Origin: Williamsia sp. 1138
Lineage (GTDB): Bacteria > Actinomycetota > Actinomycetes > Mycobacteriales > Mycobacteriaceae
Assembly: GCF_002095435.2 (NCBI RefSeq)
Contig: NZ_MJEJ02000049.1
Coordinates: forward strand, 62,001-126,000
Length of the DNA stretch: 64,000 nt
Direction: 5' to 3'
In this document: positions 8,272 through 19,155 of the stretch, one piece after another
How the letters are laid out: each line of letters starts with the position of its first letter
How positions within the stretch are numbered: the stretch's first letter is position 1
Position numbers and translations under genes: made by a program
Notes under the pieces: model-generated
Told to the model about the DNA's origin: nothing
Seen by the model: only the letters and a program-made list of their open reading frames with translations
The model's database searches: none

Positions 8272-9498
8272 TCAGGTCTCGGTGGTCCTCATGGCGCTCT
8301 GCCGTCGTCGGACGATCCCGGTGACCACGGCGACGGTGGATCCGATGGCCAGGAAGACGGCAGAGGCGAACGGGAGTGCGTTGTCGATGAACCCGACAGC
8401 CACGACAGCCGGGATGGCGACCGCAGGCCAAGGAAACACCGCCCGCCACGTCCGCGCGCTTCCCGCCAGCACCATGCACACCCCGGCGACGAACAGGGCC
8501 AGCCCACCGCACAGCGCCCAGCGACCGCCGGAGGTGAGCTCCCCGACGGGATGCAGGACGTACTGCTCGACGCCCACGCCGAGCAGAGCGGCGCCCAGCG
8601 TCAACGGCAGGTGACCGTAGATGTACGAGTCCGCCCGGCCGCTGCTGTGTGCATCGTCATCGGACTGCAGCAGCGTCTTGGCCTCGGCCCCACCGATGTC
8701 GAAATACATCCACCACATTGCGGCGGCGATCGTGAATCCCAGTGCGGCCACGACGATCGAGGACAGCGCCCAGTGGGTGTCATGCATTCCCAAGACGATC
8801 GCGGAGACCGATTCCCCGAGGACCAAGATCACGAAGAGCCCGAACCGCTCCGGTAAGTGGTCGAGGTGCAGCGGAATGTCCGGGCCCCAGCGGGTGGCGG
8901 CAACCGGCGCCAACGCCTCGATGAGTATTCCGGTTGCCCACAGTCCGTACGTGATGGGACCGGGGGTGAACAGCGACGTCGTCCACAGCAGTGCGCTGAA
9001 GGTCGTGGTCGCGAAATATAGGTTGATCGTCGGCCTGGAGTCGACGATGTGCACCCAGGCCCGTGCGTACAGGACAGCGAGGACGACGCGGGTGGCCACG
9101 TAGCCGATCGTGAAGGCCACGACCCCGGATGACGGAACCGATCCCGCGCTGGCCGCCATCACCGCAACCGCGAACGTTGCACTGAGTTTGAGGACTCGAT
9201 AGATGACGTCGTTGGTGTCGAATCGGTTTGCGTACAACGTCATCGTCACCCACGACCACCACGTGATCGTGAACAGGCCCGCAAACACCGCGGCGCCGTG
9301 CCAGGTGAGGTCCTTGGTGAACGCGATCGCGAGCTGATGGATGACCAGCACGTACGCGAGGTCGTAGAAGAGCTCGAGTCTGGACGCGGCCCGGTTGTCG
9401 TCAGTGCGGAGCCGCGGAGGTTCGTTGAGCGGGGTCTGCTGTCCCCCCGCGTTGTCGTCGCGATCGCTCGGCGTCTGTTCCTTGCCGTCGACGGACAT
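8272..9498 (-). CDS. Low temperature requirement protein A family membrane protein
   Basis: Protein of about 408 residues with the LtrA signature LELFYDLAYVLVIHQLA near residues 37-53 and HLPERFGLFVILVLGES in the middle; about 10-11 membrane segments. LtrA was named from a Listeria cold-growth mutant; the molecular function is unknown. The start is set at ATG 9498, before a short polar N-terminus; ATG at 9549 is possible. Neither has a good ribosome site. It lies downstream of doxX on the same strand. Confidence 0.8.
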   Translation of the reverse strand: MSVDGKEQTPSDRDDNAGGQQTPLNEPPRLRTDDNRAASRLELFYDLAYVLVIHQLAIAFTKDLTWHGAAVFAGLFTITWWSWVTMTLYANRFDTNDVIYRVLKLSATFAVAVMAASAGSVPSSGVVAFTIGYVATRVVLAVLYARAWVHIVDSRPTINLYFATTTFSALLWTTSLFTPGPITYGLWATGILIEALAPVAATRWGPDIPLHLDHLPERFGLFVILVLGESVSAIVLGMHDTHWALSSIVVAALGFTIAAAMWWMYFDIGGAEAKTLLQSDDDAHSSGRADSYIYGHLPLTLGAALLGVGVEQYVLHPVGELTSGGRWALCGGLALFVAGVCMVLAGSARTWRAVFPWPAVAIPAVVAVGFIDNALPFASAVFLAIGSTVAVVTGIVRRRQSAMRTTET

Positions 9499-9589
9499 CA
9501 GAAGGTGCCGACGTCTGCCTGCGGATTCATCACCGATTGATACCCACATTTCGGACAACGAAACCCCGCGGCTGCGGCCCCGAACGTGC

Positions 9590-10051
9590 TCAGCCGGCGT
9601 TGACGGTCTCCCGGGTACGGGTGCCGTCGGTGGCGAGCCAGCCGACCTTGGTTTCGAGCACGGCATCGACACTGAAGCGGCCTGCGCCGACGACCGCGAG
9701 GAGCAATGCGCCTGCACCCAGGGCCAACACCAATTCGTAGCCGCCATCGGCGACCCACAGGCCTGAATCGATGTGCGCGAAGAAGTAAGCGCCGAGCATG
9801 TCCAAGAAGAACAGGATCGCGACGATGGGCGTCAGCAGACCTGCGATCAAGGCGATACCACCCAGGATCTCGAGCCAGGTGACGGCGAACGCCGACACCG
9901 GAGCCAGCGGTACATCCATCCCCTCGAAGCTCGCCTTGGTGCCGTCGAACCCGTAGGTGTTGAGCTTCTGCAGGCCATGGGCCAGGAACACGATGCCGAG
10001 GCCGATGCGCGCGAGCAGGATTCCGATGCTTCGGATGATGGGGTTGTTCAT
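9590..10051 (-). CDS. DoxX family membrane protein
   Basis: Protein of 153 residues with four membrane helices. It has the DoxX pattern: ARIGLGIVFLAHGLQKL near residues 14-30 and WLEILGGIALIAGLLTP near 68-84. Family members are linked to quinone or thiol redox stress responses. The start is ATG 10051 with AAGGG 9 bases upstream. A promoter can be drawn from TTGACG (reverse strand, 10121-10126) and TACTCT (10097-10102) with an 18-base spacer. Both lie among the MarR operator boxes, so repression by the divergent MarR protein is very likely. Confidence 0.87.
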   Translation of the reverse strand: MNNPIIRSIGILLARIGLGIVFLAHGLQKLNTYGFDGTKASFEGMDVPLAPVSAFAVTWLEILGGIALIAGLLTPIVAILFFLDMLGAYFFAHIDSGLWVADGGYELVLALGAGALLLAVVGAGRFSVDAVLETKVGWLATDGTRTRETVNAG

Positions 10052-10078
10052 GTCTCGATTGCCCTTACTCGTGGATTC

Positions 10079-10140
10079 ACTTGATGTGTCAAGTGAAGAG
10101 TAAAGACTCGTTACTTGATGCGTCAAATGATGCGTCAAGT
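10079..10140. promoter_or_regulatory. Three MarR-type operator boxes between doxX and marR
   Basis: The boxes share ACTTGA-TGYG-TCAAGT: 10079-10094 (ACTTGATGTGTCAAGT, 6-bp arms), 10113-10128 (ACTTGATGCGTCAAAT) and 10125-10140 (AAATGATGCGTCAAGT, overlapping the second). They cover the doxX -35/-10 and the region just upstream of the marR -10 (TATAGA, 10152-10157). Confidence 0.75.
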
Positions 10141-10162
10141 GTTTCAGCAGTTATAGACTGCA

Positions 10163-10636
10163 GTGATGCCGAGCGAGTCCGAGCCGAATTGGCTCGACGA
10201 CGAAGAGATGGACACCTGGATCCAAGTGGCCATCCTGTTGTCGCGACTCCCCCATGCGCTCGACGCCCAGCTCCTCAAGGACGCGGGTCTCACCCACTTC
10301 GAGTACGAGGTGCTCGCTTCGTTGTCCGAAGCCCCCGACCGCACGTTGCGGATGAGCACGCTCGCCGACCTCGCAAACGGCTCCTTGTCGCGCCTGTCAC
10401 ACGTTGTGACACGACTGGAGAAGCGTGACTGGGTGCAGCGCAAACCCTGCCCCGAAGACGGCCGATTCACCAATGCCTCACTCACGGAGGCCGGGTGGGA
10501 AAAAGTTGTTGCCACCGCTCCGGGTTATGCAGCCAATGTGCGGAGCCTGGTCATCGACAAGCTGAGTCGAGCACAGCTACGTCAGCTCGCCGCCATCGGC
10601 AAGCGGATCAATGGACCGACCCCGAACTCGCGGTGA
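10163..10636 (+). CDS. MarR family transcriptional regulator
   Basis: Protein of 156-157 residues with a winged helix: LTHFEYEVLASLSEAP (near 43-58), recognition helix NGSLSRLSHVVTRLEKRDW (near 73-91), and wing KPCPEDGRFTNASLTEAG. It starts GTG 10163 or ATG 10166; the -10 element TATAGA ends 6 bases before, so the message is probably leaderless. It is divergent from doxX, with three shared operator boxes between them. It probably represses itself and doxX until it binds a small phenolic or redox ligand. Confidence 0.88.
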   Translation: MMPSESEPNWLDDEEMDTWIQVAILLSRLPHALDAQLLKDAGLTHFEYEVLASLSEAPDRTLRMSTLADLANGSLSRLSHVVTRLEKRDWVQRKPCPEDGRFTNASLTEAGWEKVVATAPGYAANVRSLVIDKLSRAQLRQLAAIGKRINGPTPNSR

Positions 10637-10658
10637 CCGCGTAGACGCCGGCTCGCAC

Positions 10659-13004
<2,346 letters not shown>

Positions 13005-13006
<2 letters not shown>

Positions 13007-13634
13007 GAAAGCAGAGACCCCACCTGATGACAAGACCCCCGCTGGGCGCCCGCGCGACCGCGGCATTGATGAAGCGATCCTGCGGGCCACCGCGGAACTC
13101 CTCGTCTCGGTCGGCTATGCGGCGCTGACACTCGCCGCGGTGGCCCAACGTGCCGGCACCACGAAGACAGCCCTCTACCGTCGTTGGTCCAGCAAGGCGC
13201 AGCTGGTCCACGAGGCTGCGTTTCCGGCCCCCGTGACCACGCTCATCCCGGAGTCGGGCGATCTCACCACAGACATCCGTGCGCTCATCGCGGGTTCCCG
13301 GTCGATCTTCACCGATCCGGTGACCCGAGCTGCGCTGCCGGGACTCCTGGGCGAGGTCGGTGCCGATCCGGTGCTCAACAAGCTTGTCATGCAACGCTTT
13401 CAAGACGGTGTGTTCGCGGCGATGCGTCTTCGGCTCCACCGAGCCGTGGAGCGTGGTGAGGTCAGGGCAGGCATCGACCCTGACCGACTGCTCGAGGTCA
13501 TCGGTGGGACCACCATCCTGCGGTTGCTGCTCCGCCCGGATGAGGACCTCGACGATGATTGGGTCGAGCAGACGACGACTATCGTCTTACACGGAATCGC
13601 GGGCCATCCGGATTCGACGCATGCCGGAGGTTGA
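13005..13634 (+). CDS. TetR family transcriptional regulator
   Basis: Protein of 209 residues from ATG 13005. The helix-turn-helix is in residues 20-65: IDEAILRATAELLVSVGYAA then AVAQRAGTTKTALYRRW. The C-terminal ligand domain is of the TetR_C type seen in many actinobacterial repressors. The stop is 3 bases before the LLM oxidoreductase start. The 25-bp operator overlapping its own start indicates autoregulation and control of the divergent phosphotransferase operon. Confidence 0.88.
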
Positions 13635-13637
13635 AAC

Positions 13638-14663
13638 ATGCCACAGCCAGGTCAGACCCTAGACAAGCTCGGTTTTCTCACGATCGGGCGCTTCGACCCA
13701 GCGGACCCCCGAACCGGACACGAGGAGACGCTGCGCACCATCGAACTGGCCGAAGAACTCGGCTTCGACAGCGTGTGGCTGCGACACCGACACCTGCAAT
13801 ACGGGATCTCATCTCCGGTGGCGGTGATGGCGGCTGCCACCCAGCGCACCAAGCGGATCGAACTCGGCACGGCGGTCATCCCTCTCGGACTCGAAAACCC
13901 CCTGCGATTGGCCGAGGACCTCGCGACAGTCGACCTGCTCTCCGGCGGCCGGATCAATCCCGGCGTATCGGTGGGCACCCCGATGCGATACGACGATTTC
14001 AAGACAAAGCTGTACCCGGAATCGTACGACCTGGAGAACTTCAGCAAAGACCGCGTGCTCCGGCTGATGGACAACATCCGAGGGGTTCCTGTCAGTGACT
14101 TCGAGGGCACGGTGGGTATCGAACAGTTCTCCCGGATCGTGCAGCCCCACTCCCCTGGTCTGATAGACAGGCTCTGGTACGGCGGCATGCTCTCGTCGGC
14201 GATCTGGGCGGGACAACAAGGGCTCAATTATCTGACGAGTTCAGTGGTCAACACCGAGGGGACCGACTCGCGCGACTTCGCGACGATCCAAGGCGAGCAC
14301 ATCGACGCGTATCGGGCCCATCATCCCCATCCCGAAAAAGCGCGCGTCTCACAGGGTCTGGTGGTCATACCCACGGATTCGGCAACGGCAGAACAGGTCC
14401 GAAAGTACAAGGAGTACGCGGCGGCCCGCTTCGACCGCACGTTGTCGCCGCAAGGACCGCGACAGATGATGTTCGCAGCCGACGTCGTCGGCTCGTCCGA
14501 CGAAATCGCCGACATCCTCTACTCCCACGCAGGGTTTCTGCGCGCACAGGAGGTCGCCTTCGCACTGCCGTTCTCTTTCGAGGAGGCCGACTACCTCCAG
14601 ATCATCACGGACATGGCCGTCCACCTTGGGCCCAAGCTGGGGTGGACACCAAAAGTCAACTGA
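13638..14663 (+). CDS. LLM class flavin-dependent oxidoreductase
   Basis: Protein of 341 residues with the luciferase-like fold: FLTIGRFD at strand 1, SVWLRHRHLQYGISSPVAVM near 45-64, IELGTAVIPLGLENPLRLAEDLATVDLLSGGR near 75-107. Members are flavin (FMN or F420) monooxygenases or dehydrogenases, often in breakdown of organic compounds. It lies 3 bases after tetR and forms one operon with it. The substrate cannot be read from sequence. Confidence 0.87.
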   Translation: MPQPGQTLDKLGFLTIGRFDPADPRTGHEETLRTIELAEELGFDSVWLRHRHLQYGISSPVAVMAAATQRTKRIELGTAVIPLGLENPLRLAEDLATVDLLSGGRINPGVSVGTPMRYDDFKTKLYPESYDLENFSKDRVLRLMDNIRGVPVSDFEGTVGIEQFSRIVQPHSPGLIDRLWYGGMLSSAIWAGQQGLNYLTSSVVNTEGTDSRDFATIQGEHIDAYRAHHPHPEKARVSQGLVVIPTDSATAEQVRKYKEYAAARFDRTLSPQGPRQMMFAADVVGSSDEIADILYSHAGFLRAQEVAFALPFSFEEADYLQIITDMAVHLGPKLGWTPKVN

Positions 14664-14736
14664 CACAGAAGCACACGCTCCGGTCAGACGCACACGGTGC
14701 AACCGGTGATTGTGACTCGAGTGTGTGTTTCTGTCA
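14661..14736. terminator. Possible bidirectional terminator hairpin
   Basis: TGACACAGAAGCACACGCTC (14661-14680) can pair with GAGTGTGTGTTTCTGTCA (14719-14736) with a 2-base bulge and two G-U pairs. It sits between two convergent genes and the right arm covers the WYL gene stop codon. The loop is long (38 bases), so the call is tentative. Confidence 0.4.
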
Positions 14737-15675
14737 CCGGTAGCGGGCAGCGACCCAGGTACCCAGAGCGTGCAGTCGGTCGATGAGTTCAGCGGGTTCC
14801 AACACGTCGAAGTCGACGTTGAGATACACCAGCCACCGGGCTGCCCAGTCGAGGTCGTCCGCGCCGAGGGAGAGGATGCAGTCGTCACCCTCGTCGGTGA
14901 TCGAACCGACCGACGGGCGGACCATCTTTCGCACTTCGTCCCCCGAGAGGTACACCCGCACGCGGACACTGTGGCGCCATCCATGGGCAAGTCCTTCGGC
15001 CACGAAGGCCGCTGCATCGTGTGGCGGAGGCGGCGCCTTGAATCTCGTACCCAGCGGCCGGACTTCGCTGATGCGATCGAGAGCATAGGCCTGCCAGCGG
15101 TCAGTCCCCCGCTCGTTGCCGACGAGATACCACCGCCCTCCGCTGCGGACCAGTTGCGCCGGCTGGACATCGCGGGCACGCCCGGGTTCGTCAGATCGCC
15201 TGCGATGTCGCAGACGCACACCCTCGCCCGCACGACAGGCCAGTGCCAGCGCAACCAGAACCCCCGCGTCCGCCGACCGCGCCTCGTCGCCGTCTACCGT
15301 TTCTGCCGCCGCGACTGCCTCGAATCGCCCACGCAGGCGCGCAGGCATCGCCTCGGTGAGTTTGGCCAGTGCAGTCACCGCAGCGGGCGCCAAACCCCCG
15401 ACCCCGACCGAAGAATGCAGGCCAAGAGCCACCGCGAGAGATTCGTCGGCGTCGAGCACCAGCGGCGGGCTCGCCGTGCCCGACGACAGGGTGTATCCAC
15501 CGAAGCGGCCGGCTTCGGCATCGATGCGATACCCGAGCTCCCGAAGATGTTCCACGTCACGGCGCGCGGTGCGCTCGGTGACGCTCAGACGCTCGGCGAG
15601 CCTGCCCGCACTGATGCCCGGGTTCGACTGCAAGATCGCCAACGTTTGGAGGCGGCGACCGGTAGGACTGGACAT
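14734..15675 (-). CDS. WYL domain transcriptional regulator (YafY type)
   Basis: Protein of 313 residues. An N-terminal DeoR-like helix-turn-helix (residues 5-55, ISAGRLAERLSVTERTARRD) is followed by a WYL domain containing GRWYLVGNERGTDRWQAYAL near 180-200, and a C-terminal WCX segment. WYL proteins sense nucleotides or small ligands and regulate local genes or DNA-damage functions. It is divergent from the ridA gene, with 61 bases between starts, so ridA is a likely target. Confidence 0.88.
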   Translation of the reverse strand: MSSPTGRRLQTLAILQSNPGISAGRLAERLSVTERTARRDVEHLRELGYRIDAEAGRFGGYTLSSGTASPPLVLDADESLAVALGLHSSVGVGGLAPAAVTALAKLTEAMPARLRGRFEAVAAAETVDGDEARSADAGVLVALALACRAGEGVRLRHRRRSDEPGRARDVQPAQLVRSGGRWYLVGNERGTDRWQAYALDRISEVRPLGTRFKAPPPPHDAAAFVAEGLAHGWRHSVRVRVYLSGDEVRKMVRPSVGSITDEGDDCILSLGADDLDWAARWLVYLNVDFDVLEPAELIDRLHALGTWVAARYR

Positions 15676-15736
15676 TACTCAAATATGATGCCAAACCCTG
15701 ACAGTTCTTGGCAGGGTATTCATTTACGGTCGGACC

Positions 15737-16141
15737 ATGGACACAATAAAGTTGCTCAAACCGGAAGGGCTGGTCAACAGCCCAGCATTCAGTCACGTCG
15801 CAGTCATCCCGCCTGGCGCGACAACCATCCTCGTCGGCGGACAGAACGCGGTCGACTCGAACGGCTCGCTCGTGGGCGGCAACGACGTGGGCGCCCAAAC
15901 GGCTCAGGTCATGGCCAACCTGAAGACTGCCCTGGCAGCCGCAGGCGCCGACATGTCCGATGTGGTCAGTCTGACGCTCTACGCGGTCGACGGGATCGAC
16001 ATCACGGCCGGATACACCGTCGCGGCTCAGTCCCTGGACCCGAACAGCGATCCACCGTTGATCACGGCAGCGATGGTGCCGGCGCTGGGGGTACCAGGCG
16101 CACTGGTCGAGTTGGCCGCAGTCGCCGCGGTACTACGGTGA
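15737..16141 (+). CDS. RidA family protein
   Basis: Protein of 134 residues matching the RidA (YjgF/YER057c/UK114) fold: SHVAVIPPGATTILVGGQ and the long helix AQVMANLKTALAAAGADMSDVVSLTLY. RidA proteins hydrolyse reactive enamine/imine intermediates. The usual C-terminal catalytic Arg context is weakly conserved, so this may be a non-canonical member. The stop overlaps the next gene's GTG start by 4 bp. Confidence 0.85.
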   Translation: MDTIKLLKPEGLVNSPAFSHVAVIPPGATTILVGGQNAVDSNGSLVGGNDVGAQTAQVMANLKTALAAAGADMSDVVSLTLYAVDGIDITAGYTVAAQSLDPNSDPPLITAAMVPALGVPGALVELAAVAAVLR

Positions 16142-16563
16142 CGAACAGACAGACCGGGCACACCCGAGACGCCGGCTGGCAGATCGGTGTCTCGAAGACG
16201 GTTCATCATCCACTTGAAGTGGTCTGGGACTTCCTCACCGCCGAAGCAGGTACCGCGGCCTGGCTCGGCCACGGCGTCCGACTGCAACGCGAAAAGGGCG
16301 GACAGTACGAAACCACCGATGGAACCACCGGCGAGACCAGGAGTTTTCACCGCGAGGATCGCATCCGGCTCACCTGGCAGCCGGCGGATTGGAGCCACGA
16401 GACGATCGTTCAGGTGACGGTGACCCCGGAGGGCGACCACAAGACCGTCATCCGCTTCCACCAGGAACGTCTCATCAGCGCCGATGAACGAGAGCTCCAA
16501 CGCACGCACTGGCGTGCCGTGATGGCCGCCGTTGTCGCCGGACTGGACTCCGCAGGCCGATGA
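16138..16563 (+). CDS. SRPBCC / AHSA1-like domain protein
   Basis: Protein of 141 residues from GTG 16138 (GTGA overlap with ridA). It has the AHSA1 pattern: VSKTVHHPLEVVWDFLTAEA near 18-37, HREDRIRLTWQPADWSHETI near 75-94, and a C-terminal helix ending LQRTHWRAVMAAVVAGL. The family binds hydrophobic ligands or acts as stress-linked helper proteins. A much longer open frame runs through this gene from 14725, but upstream of 16138 it is only the antisense of the WYL gene and ridA. Confidence 0.82.
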   Translation: MTNRQTGHTRDAGWQIGVSKTVHHPLEVVWDFLTAEAGTAAWLGHGVRLQREKGGQYETTDGTTGETRSFHREDRIRLTWQPADWSHETIVQVTVTPEGDHKTVIRFHQERLISADERELQRTHWRAVMAAVVAGLDSAGR

Positions 16564-16677
16564 TCTGCAGTGCTGCTGTGTCGTCGACCTGCGATGACAT
16601 CCGGTGGTCGGGCAGCTTTTGACTCCCCTTCACCCCGATGTCTCGGCGATGACAGGTCGCGCTGATCTGCTGCGCCT

Positions 16678-18291
16678 GTGCCGAACACGCTTCGAATCAG
16701 TCCCGACAAGACACTGCGATCCGGAATCTCTCGCCGCAAGTTCCTCACTTGGACCGGCGTCGCCAGCGCGCTGGCGTTCACCCCTGGCCTGATCGAGGCC
16801 CCCGCCGCCTACCCAGCGCCGATGAACCACGGCGATCACCTGTTCACCCTGGGGGTCGCATCGGGCGACCCACTTCCTGATGCCGTTGTCCTGTGGACCC
16901 GGCTGGCCTCTGCGCCCCTTGCACCCCACGGTGGGATGACCGACATCCCGGTACCGGTGGAGTGGGAATTGGCCCAAGACAGCAATTTCCGCCAGATCCT
17001 GCGACGCGGGTTCGAGTTGGCTACGTCCGCGGACGGGCACAGCATCCATGTCGACGTCCGGGGACTGGAACCATCGACGGACTACTTCTATCGTTTCCGG
17101 GCAGCAGGCCACTACTCCGATGTCGGTCGAACCCGAACGGCGCCGACGACACTGGCCGCCACGAGAGCCATGACATTTGCCTGGGCATCGTGCCAATCGT
17201 GGGGTGACGGGTTCTTCAATGCCTACGCAGACATGGCGGCAGCTGCGCCCGATGTGGTTTTCCACCTGGGTGATTATGTGTACGAGAAAGCAATTCCCGC
17301 ACGGGGCGGGCAGCGGAACACCACCGCGATGCCTCGCTCGGCCCTCACCGAGATGATGAGCCTCGACGACTACCGCGAGCGATACGCGCTGTACAAACTC
17401 GATCCACACCTGCAGCAGGCACACAGGACATCGCCGTTCATCATCACCATGGATGACCACGAGGTGGAGAACAACTGGGCAGCTGCCATTTCCGAGGACG
17501 ACGTTCCCGTCCCAGACTTCCTTTACCGTCGTGCTGCCGCATTCAAGGCCTGGTGGGAGAACACGCCGGTCCGCGCTGAACTCCGACCGAACGGCGCGGA
17601 TATGCGTATCTACCGTCGCTTCACGTTCGGGGACATCGCACAGTTCAGCGTGCTGGACACCCGCCAATACCGCAGCGATCAGGTGAACGGCGACACCGAC
17701 GGACCGCAGAACGACCTCACGGCCCGCTCCGACCGGACGATCACCGGTGCCGCCCAGCAGCAATGGCTGCTCGACGGTCTCGCATCGAGCACCACCCGCT
17801 GGAACGTGCTGGCCCACCAGACGACGATCGCCGACCTCGCGCGTAACAAAAACGGGGAACGCGCGGTGAGCATGGACGGCTGGAGTGGTTACGAGGCTTC
17901 TCGTTCGCGGATCCTCGACGGTGCGCGCGAACGGGGCGTCTCCTCCAATCTGGTGTCGATTGTCGGCGACATCCACCGGTCGGTGGTGTCCGAGCTGAAG
18001 TCGACCTACACCCGCCCGGCGCCCACGGTGGGTGTCGAGCTGGCGGGGACCTCGATCTCGTCGGGTGGAACCGGCGCGGACAGTGATGAGAGCGACATGT
18101 TGCTCAAAGCCGCGTCACCGCATGTCAAGTTCGGCAACGCGCAGCGCGGGTACGTTTTGAACCGGCTGACCCAGCAGGAATGGCAGGCGGAGTTTCGGGT
18201 CGCGGACACGGTTGCGGACCCGAATGCAGGACTGCGGCGTCGCGCCACCATCACCATCCCTGCAGGACGACCGGAGATCGGAGTCAACTGA
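16678..18291 (+). CDS. phoD: Alkaline phosphatase D (PhoD family), Tat-exported
   Basis: Protein of 537 residues from GTG 16678. A Tat signal (SRRKFLTWTG, near 18-27) precedes the PhoD N-terminal domain and a metallophosphatase core. Metal-ligand motifs: FAWASCQSWGDG, HLGDYVYEK, TMDDHEVENNW, and VGDIHRS near the C-terminus. PhoD enzymes are secreted Ca/Fe phosphodiesterases and monoesterases that release phosphate from teichoic acids or nucleotides. The length is normal. No PhoB-like box was evident upstream. Confidence 0.92.
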   Translation: MPNTLRISPDKTLRSGISRRKFLTWTGVASALAFTPGLIEAPAAYPAPMNHGDHLFTLGVASGDPLPDAVVLWTRLASAPLAPHGGMTDIPVPVEWELAQDSNFRQILRRGFELATSADGHSIHVDVRGLEPSTDYFYRFRAAGHYSDVGRTRTAPTTLAATRAMTFAWASCQSWGDGFFNAYADMAAAAPDVVFHLGDYVYEKAIPARGGQRNTTAMPRSALTEMMSLDDYRERYALYKLDPHLQQAHRTSPFIITMDDHEVENNWAAAISEDDVPVPDFLYRRAAAFKAWWENTPVRAELRPNGADMRIYRRFTFGDIAQFSVLDTRQYRSDQVNGDTDGPQNDLTARSDRTITGAAQQQWLLDGLASSTTRWNVLAHQTTIADLARNKNGERAVSMDGWSGYEASRSRILDGARERGVSSNLVSIVGDIHRSVVSELKSTYTRPAPTVGVELAGTSISSGGTGADSDESDMLLKAASPHVKFGNAQRGYVLNRLTQQEWQAEFRVADTVADPNAGLRRRATITIPAGRPEIGVN

Positions 18292-18354
18292 GCTCTCGGC
18301 GATGAGCGATCGACGTGGGCGAAGTCTGTATTGGTTGAGACGAAAGGACAACCG

Positions 18355-18759
18355 ATGCGACACGTAGATCACGGTGCGTACATCCGCTCATTGATCGAGA
18401 CCTGGGCGCAGGCCGTTCACAACGGCGATCTGGACACGGTGATGGCAGATCATGCCACCGATATCGTGATGTTCGACGTACCGCCGCCCGAACGCGGCGT
18501 CCGCGGAACCGACGAGTATCGCGATTGCTGGCCACCGTTCTTCGACTTCCAGGCTAGCGGAGGCTCGTTCGACATAGATGAACTCGAGGTCGTCGCGGGA
18601 GAAGAGGTCGCTTACGCGTACGCGTTGCTGCAATGCGACACTCCGGAGGGCCGGGCCGCACATCCCGATCGGAAGCTCCGATTGACCCTCGGCCTACGCA
18701 GGGAAGACGATCGCTGGGTCGTTGCGCACGAACATCATTCCTTCACACTTGCCCCCTAG
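18355..18759 (+). CDS. SnoaL-like / NTF2-fold protein
   Basis: Protein of 134 residues from ATG 18355 with GAAAGGA 6 bases upstream. It has the SnoaL-type cone fold pattern: WAQAVHNGDLDTVMADHATD near 15-34, MFDVPPPERGVRGTDEYRDCW near 38-58, and a final strand DRWVVAHEHHS. Family members are small isomerases/cyclases, or non-enzymatic. The substrate is unknown. It is a single-gene unit after phoD. Confidence 0.82.
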   Translation: MRHVDHGAYIRSLIETWAQAVHNGDLDTVMADHATDIVMFDVPPPERGVRGTDEYRDCWPPFFDFQASGGSFDIDELEVVAGEEVAYAYALLQCDTPEGRAAHPDRKLRLTLGLRREDDRWVVAHEHHSFTLAP

Positions 18760-18765
18760 CCCAAT

Positions 18766-18822
18766 CGAGACTGCCGCTACGAAGCCATCGGCCGAGTAGG
18801 TCACTTCATTGCCGCAGTCTCG
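18766..18822. repeat. 57-bp palindromic repeat, copy 1
   Basis: Begins CGAGACTGC and ends GCAGTCTCG, with the central block ATCGGCCGAGTAG. The outer 19-base arms pair at 16 positions. It shares three blocks, at identical spacing, with copy 2 at 19080-19136 (period 314 bases); the bases between the blocks are diverged. The two copies flank the DUF559 gene remnant. Confidence 0.7.
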
Positions 18823-19037
18823 CCGCCGTCGAGTCTGGTGTGAACGTGACCGTGGGCATCTCGGAACTTGATCTGCGTCTCGGGACGAGGGAGTCCCGAC
18901 CTGATGAGCAGCAACCTGGTTCGGGTTTCTCGGGGCGACTCGGCCTCTGCGTCGACCAGCGACAGCACCGTGCGCAGTTGGCGGAACCCTCGAGGCCCCG
19001 GGTGACGATCAACGATCGCCTCGTGTGTGGTGAGCAT
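18801..19037 (-). pseudogene. Decayed DUF559 / AbiEi-type endonuclease-domain gene (fragment)
   Basis: From ATG 19037 the minus strand reads 78 residues, and the frame stays open upstream to at least 19146. The segment HPGPRGFRQLRTVLSLVDAE then AESPRETRTRLLLIRSGLPR matches the linker and start of the C-terminal endonuclease-like domain in actinobacterial DUF559/type IV toxin-antitoxin (AbiEi-like) proteins. The frame stops right after HTRLDGG, where intact proteins continue with the acidic catalytic strand. Both the N-terminal wHTH and the nuclease core are missing, so this is a remnant. Confidence 0.65.
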
Positions 19038-19079
19038 CCCAGCGCGGGCCGCGTCCCGACCGCGGGGATTCCCCTGCGC

Positions 19080-19136
19080 CGAGACTGCGAACGTGTAGCT
19101 ATCGGCCGAGTAGACCTCTGCGCAGCCGCAGTCTCG
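19080..19136. repeat. 57-bp palindromic repeat, copy 2
   Basis: Same block order as copy 1: CGAGACTGC, 12 variable bases, ATCGGCCGAGTAG, 11 variable bases, GCCGCAGTCTCG. The outer 10-base arms are perfect complements. It lies at the upstream edge of the DUF559 remnant, just past the ABC exporter stop codon at 19156. Confidence 0.7.
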
Positions 19137-19155
19137 AACGCAAAAGCGGGTGCCG

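Noticed and set aside
14734-15254. A 301-residue minus-strand frame from 15254 to 14349
   Set aside because: It runs through the WYL gene in another frame and then antisense to the LLM oxidoreductase; no conserved motif.
14725-16563. A 612-residue open frame on the plus strand
   Set aside because: Most of it is antisense to the WYL regulator and out of frame with ridA; only the part from GTG 16138 has coding character (SRPBCC domain).
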